Of a DNA stretch of 64,000 nt, positions 59,201 through 64,000 are shown piece by piece (position 1 is the first letter of the stretch; every line of letters begins with the position of its first letter). A program made the position numbers and the translations under genes. This DNA comes from Niebla homalea (lineage: Eukaryota; Ascomycota; Lecanoromycetes; Lecanorales; Ramalinaceae): assembly GCA_019925105.1 (NCBI GenBank), contig JAHGAU010000004.1, forward strand, positions 1,736,001 to 1,800,000. Direction: 5' to 3'. The notes under the pieces are model-generated. The model worked only from the letters and a program-made list of their open reading frames with translations, made no database searches and was not told the DNA's origin.

Positions 59201-62023
59201 TACGGTATATAATTTAACGGTTTTACTTCGTAATATTTAAAAGTTAATAAACTATAATAAAGAATAAAGTGGAAAATTAAAGTTTATCCTTAAATTCCCG
59301 TTTTTTAAGAGACCCGATAATATATTAATTAATACCTTTAACGGTAAAATCGAGGCCCTTAAAGGAATGTTTTTCCTTTTTCCGTTAAAAATTAATTTAA
59401 ACGATATTAATAACGTTATATACCTTAATCCCGTATTAATAAATAAAATAATAATATAAAATATAATAATTAAAATAATTAATAAATTAAAGAAGGATAA
59501 AGCCCCGGGACCGAATAAGATCCTTAATAGATTGTTATTAATAATAATATTACCGTTTAAAAGGATTTTTATTTATTTTTTTAAAATATATTTTAACGTT
59601 AATTATTATTTACGTAAGTTTCAAGAAATGAAGAGGATTATTTTTAAGAAGTTTATTAAGTCAGATTGCTTTAAAGTAAAATCTTATAAACTTATTATAT
59701 TCCTTTATACGTTAAGGAAAACCTTAAAAACGGTAATAACGAAAATCCTTAATAATTATATAAAGAATTACGGACTTTTCCCCGATTAATAAATAAGAAT
59801 AAAAGGAGGTTAATTAATAGAAATAACTTTTAAAAGATTAATTAATAATATATATATAATATAAAATTACGGGAAAAGATATATTATAAGTTTTCTTTCT
59901 CTTAATATTATAGGTACTTCCAATAAAATAAATTATTAAAAATTATTATATAACTTAAAAAAGAAAGAAATATTATTCTTTTTAATTAAATAAATGAAAA
60001 ATTTCTTAAACGATTAAATTATATTGATTAACCTAAGATAAAAAATAGGCCCGATAAAGCCCATTATAATAAAGATTCCTTAAAAATCGCTTATTTTTTT
60101 TATATTATTTTTATTTTTTAACGGTTTATTAATTAAAAAGCTTATTAAGTTAAAATAGAAAATCCAAATTAAAAACTTTATTAATAACGTTTATTTTTAG
60201 CCTATAATACCTTTATATATATAAATTATTTAGAATTAAAATAAGTTTATAAAGTTTATCTTTAATAAATAAGAATTTATAAGGCTTAATTTACGCTATA
60301 TAAATATAAGTTCATTTATATAATTAAAAGCTTAAAGTTATATAATATAATAATTATAATAAACTTAAATAAAATTATAGTAACGCCGGATATCAGTATT
60401 AAAGTCTTTAATTTTTAAGTAAATAAAAGGCTTAATTAAAAGGATTATATAAGAAAGGTTTAAAAAAAAATAACTTTATAAAAAAAAACTTTACTTATTT
60501 TATTATATCGATATAAGGAGTTACGTTGTAGAAAACCCGGATTATTTATTAAGCCGTAATAAAGTTAACTATAATATACGTTATAGCTATTTAATATATA
60601 TTTAAAAGTACTCCGGGATATAAAAAAGAATTTATTTAAATATTATAAAAAATCCAAAATTAATATTTAAGAATAATTAACGATATTTATAAAATAACCT
60701 TTATCTTAATATTAAAGTTTAAAGTCTTTATATTATTAATTAAGGTTTCATTAAATTAAATAATTACTTAAATAAGGTTAAAAAGATATATATATTTAAT
60801 TACGATAATAGGAAACGGGCGGATCCGTTAGAATCTTAATAATTTTTAAGTTAAAAAGAGTAAATTAAGGATACTTATTTTCCCTCCTATTAAAATAAAA
60901 TAGGAATAAATTAAAAAGGAAGTTAACCTTATTAATATCCCGGAGGCCAGTTTAAATATATATAAACTCTTATTAAACGTAAAAAAAATTAAGATTAAAA
61001 GGATTTAAAGAATAAAAATTATAATAATTGCCTTATAAGTTACGATAAAGTAGATTAAACGTTAATAAAGATATAAAGATTTTATACCTTAAAACCATTG
61101 TTATTTAATTCTTAATAATAAAAAGATTATTAATAAGTATTTCCGCCGTTATAATATTATAAAAAAAGTTAATAATATATTAACGATTTAACTTTGGACG
61201 GATAAGAACGGTTTAACTTACTTTTTATTTATTATATATATTGGAAGTTGGATAAATACCGGATACAAATATAAATAAAGAAAGTAAAACGTTATATACG
61301 TTTTTATTTCTTATCCCTTATTTATAAAGGTTAAATTAAAACTTATTATAAAAGTTAATATTTCTAATTACCGTTAATCATTATTTCTAAAATAAAGCAT
61401 CCGGATAGCTGTTAAGTTTATAATATTTACCGGATTATTATAGTTTAATTTTATTATAAAGATAAATAAAGTTATTAAAAACCTTACGGAAAAAATCTGT
61501 TACCGGTTAAAGAAGAAAAAGAAAAGTAGAAACCGGTTACGTTAATTATATAAATCAGAAAGTATCTTTTATAACCGTAAAAATATAATAATAAACGTTT
61601 ATTAAAAATTTCAAAAAAAAGTTAACGGTAATAATAATATAGAAAAGGTATATATTAAGCATATAAATATTAATAAAAATATTTAAAAACGCTATATAAA
61701 GTTAAAGTAATATAAATATATAAAGGAACGGAAAAGTAATAAACTTAAAAGTAGCCTTTATAAAAACACGGTTATAATATTATAGATTTTCTTAAGGGAA
61801 TTAAAATACAGGAAATATATAAATAGATTACTATTTTCTAGACGGCCGTTAATATCTTTTACCTTAAGGGATAAAGGGTAAAAGTTTGGGAAACGCTGGT
61901 TTTTACCTTAACGTTATAAGTATCAGGTTTTTACGGTTACCAGCAAGGCTAAAAGGCCGCGTATTAAGGAACGCCGGAATTAACTTAGCTAGATCCGTAG
62001 TATAAATCAATCAATCAATCAAA
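56224..62023 (+). mobile_element. Tad1-like LINE retrotransposon, RIP-mutated
   Basis: A first ORF starts at ATG 56224 (MATNKGTPEVRNDTYTYSFS). Near 57,610-57,720 it carries a gag-like CCHC zinc knuckle in which every Cys and His codon now reads Tyr (Y-x2-Y-x4-Y-x4-Y). The second ORF keeps the RT entry motif KAPGPNKI (59,500-59,525) and YLRKFQEMKRIIF and KSYKLIIFL (59,610-59,700), where Tad1 enzymes have YHPKxFKxA and KAYRPIALL. It continues with the GLFPD block, a LDIxGxFDNV-like NIIGTSNKI near 59,910 and a GIPQGSPLSP-like KIP.KSLIF near 60,070. The 3' end has an (ATCA)n tail at 62,004-62,023. Target duplications were not found. Confidence 0.85.
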
Positions 62024-62289
62024 CAATATTTCCGTACTTTAGAGTATAGGAGTATGATATTAATAGTCTTAACTTTTAGAAAATAATCGTAGACTTTAAG
62101 TTTAAACTTTATATTAACCGGGGAGCATACCTTTCAGCTTAAAATAAATATATTTTATACGTAATTAATTAATCAAGGTAAGGTAATCGACTTTATTAAC
62201 TATATTAATATAGGCATTTTCAGGTAATGAAGGTCCGTTTACTAATGAACTTTTATTTTACCGATAATAAGTTTGGGTATTTATTATTC

Positions 62290-62860
62290 CGTGATTAATT
62301 ACTATTACTTATCAGTACATTTATTACCTGCTTAGATCGAAAGCCCCTAGAAAAGTATTCTATTTACTTATATTACTCGTAAGTTACTTATAAGTAAGTT
62401 ATGAAACTTACGAGCGCTTTTTAAGTGGTCTTAAATGATTGAAAGAAAACTTAAAAATAAAAAGCGTTCAAAACGGTAAGATAACGGTTTTATCTATTAA
62501 TAAATTTTTATTAGGCTATATTAACGTACGGGTATAACCGTAACCCCCTTTATAAGCCGTAGGACTATAAATTTTTAAAACTTAATCAAAGGTTCTGTTT
62601 TTTGGCTAAAAAACCCCTATGAATCAATAATATTAATTATTAAGGGTAATAAAACTTAAAGGAGTAGATTTAGAAATATAAGTTAAGTTACAAAAATTGA
62701 CGTAAATAAGAAACTTATAAGCACTTATAAACTTTCAAGAAACTTATTAAGTACTTAATAGTTATACTATTAAACGAAAAAGGATATATTCTTAAACTAC
62801 TCATTTAATTGATATTTACTTAGAGTATTTATATGCTGGAAAATACATTTACGGATGCTT
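62290..62860 (-). repeat. Dispersed repeat, copy 3 (inverted)
   Basis: In reverse complement this follows copies 1 and 2: TTTTCCAGCATATAAATACTCTAAGTA, CCTACGGCTTATAAAGGGGG, ATACCCGTACG, AAAGCGCTCGTAAGTTT and CGATCTAAG in the same order. With copy 2 it brackets the LINE in inverted orientation. Confidence 0.55.
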
Positions 62861-64000
62861 TTAACCCTTAATTAAGTAAGGTTATATACCCGGGATAATA
62901 TAAATTTACGGATAATTAGATCCGTAATTAATAAGTTCATAAAGTTTTATTTATTTAAGTAATAATACTTTTATAATCATTTAATAGCTTTAATTCGATG
63001 TTTAAGAAAGGAAATCTTTAGATTAAAATATTCTCAGTTTTAATTTTAATAATTCATCCATTAAGCTTCCGGTTTAAAAAGTAATTAATATTCTTTAATC
63101 TATAGAGACGTCTGGTTTGTAAAGGTTACACTTCGTAAGTATCTCGCCTTATATATTAAAGGATAATATACCTTAAATACTAAAAGCTTAAATTGAGTGG
63201 CCGGGCCTATAAATAACGGAGACAATGGTAGAAAGAATGATAAAGTTTGGGGACTTTAATACGAGATTATGAAACATTAACGGTAATATACTTGCCTTTA
63301 AATGACGTAGCTGGAACTTATGGTAATTATTGTTTAAGCAGTTACCAAGTTGCCATACTTAGGATCTAATATATATCTTCCTCTGAATTATCGCTTTTAT
63401 TTATTGAGTTATTATTAAGGATATAATCCTTCGATCTATTGGGTTTATGATTTTTAAATAAAGGCTTCAATAATATTATTATTTTGGTTATATTTAATTA
63501 TAAAAGTAGATTACAATCTTTTAAGAAGAGCATTTCTGGGCCTCTTATAATAGAGATTATCTTAGTTTTAAAGTGGTTAAAGATCTAGGTATTTTAATCG
63601 CGAATTACGATAGATATTCTTACTATTTATAGTTAAAAATCTTGTTATTCATAGTTACAGAACTCTAAGTAATAAATTAAGATACTTACTTAATCCGGCG
63701 ATATAAATCTTTAATACGATTCTACGATGAAGTAAAAAACTTAATATTATATGTTCTTATACTTTATATTTAATTACATATAATACTTTATTCATATTTC
63801 TTTTTAGTTAACCGTATTTATAGTGAAACCCTTAAAACCGATTTTCATAAGAATTCTATTTTTAAAGCTTATATTAATTACTTAAGCTTTTAAAAAAACC
63901 GTTATATTGGATCCTCAATTAAAAATAATATATAATCTATTTAATCATTTTTTTCTATTTAAGGTTTTAATGGAATATAGTGTACGGAAAGTTTAATTAG
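62861..64000. other. AT-rich right end without recognised genes
   Basis: RIP-like AT-rich DNA to the edge of the window. I see no ORF, TIR or LTR that can be supported. Confidence 0.4.

Overview
The window looks like a piece of a filamentous ascomycete (Pezizomycotina) genome with a two-speed composition. Positions 1 to about 14,920 have balanced base composition and hold a row of fungal secondary-metabolism genes with short GT-AG introns. From about 14,921 to 64,000 the DNA is extremely AT-rich and made almost entirely of nested transposable elements, with the signature expected from repeat-induced point mutation (RIP): repeat copies differ almost only by C-to-T and G-to-A changes.

The left part is a dead biosynthetic gene cluster. 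In order it holds a DUF3237-like gene (65-893, +), a multi-pass membrane protein of the PaxA/terpene-cyclase-like kind (1129-2373, -), a Zn2Cys6 regulator (3492-4543, +), a BAHD-type acyltransferase (4746-6206, +), a DHA-type MFS efflux pump (about 6367-8420, +) and a highly reducing polyketide synthase starting at 9243 (+). All six carry frameshifts and/or in-frame stops, many explained by C-to-T or G-to-A change (Gln to stop, Trp to stop). The PKS order is KS-AT-DH-MT-ER-KR(remnant)-ACP. It is split into three pieces (9243-14920, about 19765-20926, 26920-27549) by two blocks of mobile DNA, and most of its KR domain is gone. The synthase would have made the chain, the transferase and membrane protein would have tailored it, the MFS pump would have exported it and the Zn2Cys6 protein would have controlled it. 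The product is unknown and the cluster cannot be functional.

The first PKS insertion (14921-19764) is a set of LTR sequences split by a RIP-mutated retroelement. Its decayed reading frames still show a reverse transcriptase (motif A aspartate, YLDDF now YLNDF), an RNase H connection region and a tyrosine recombinase (GFLRV..EF and a GHSFR-like motif). This is the hallmark combination of DIRS-like elements. The second PKS insertion (20927-26919) is a Copia element with 227-bp LTRs.

To the right lie an unrecognised coding remnant (27550-28140), a 432-bp TIR element with an 8-bp target duplication, a Tc1/mariner DD34E transposase remnant (minus strand, 29.3-30.2 kb), an 8.1-kb Gypsy element (30286-38381), a short LTR pair (38716-39985), a 10.3-kb probable hAT-like element (42992-53329) that itself holds a TIR element and a 2.3-kb LTR element, another TIR element (54135-55058) and a Tad1-like LINE (56224-62023). 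Two of the TIR elements contain the same internal hairpin and a GC-rich CACCCTC-type minisatellite that has escaped RIP. I saw no rRNA, tRNA or CRISPR array.
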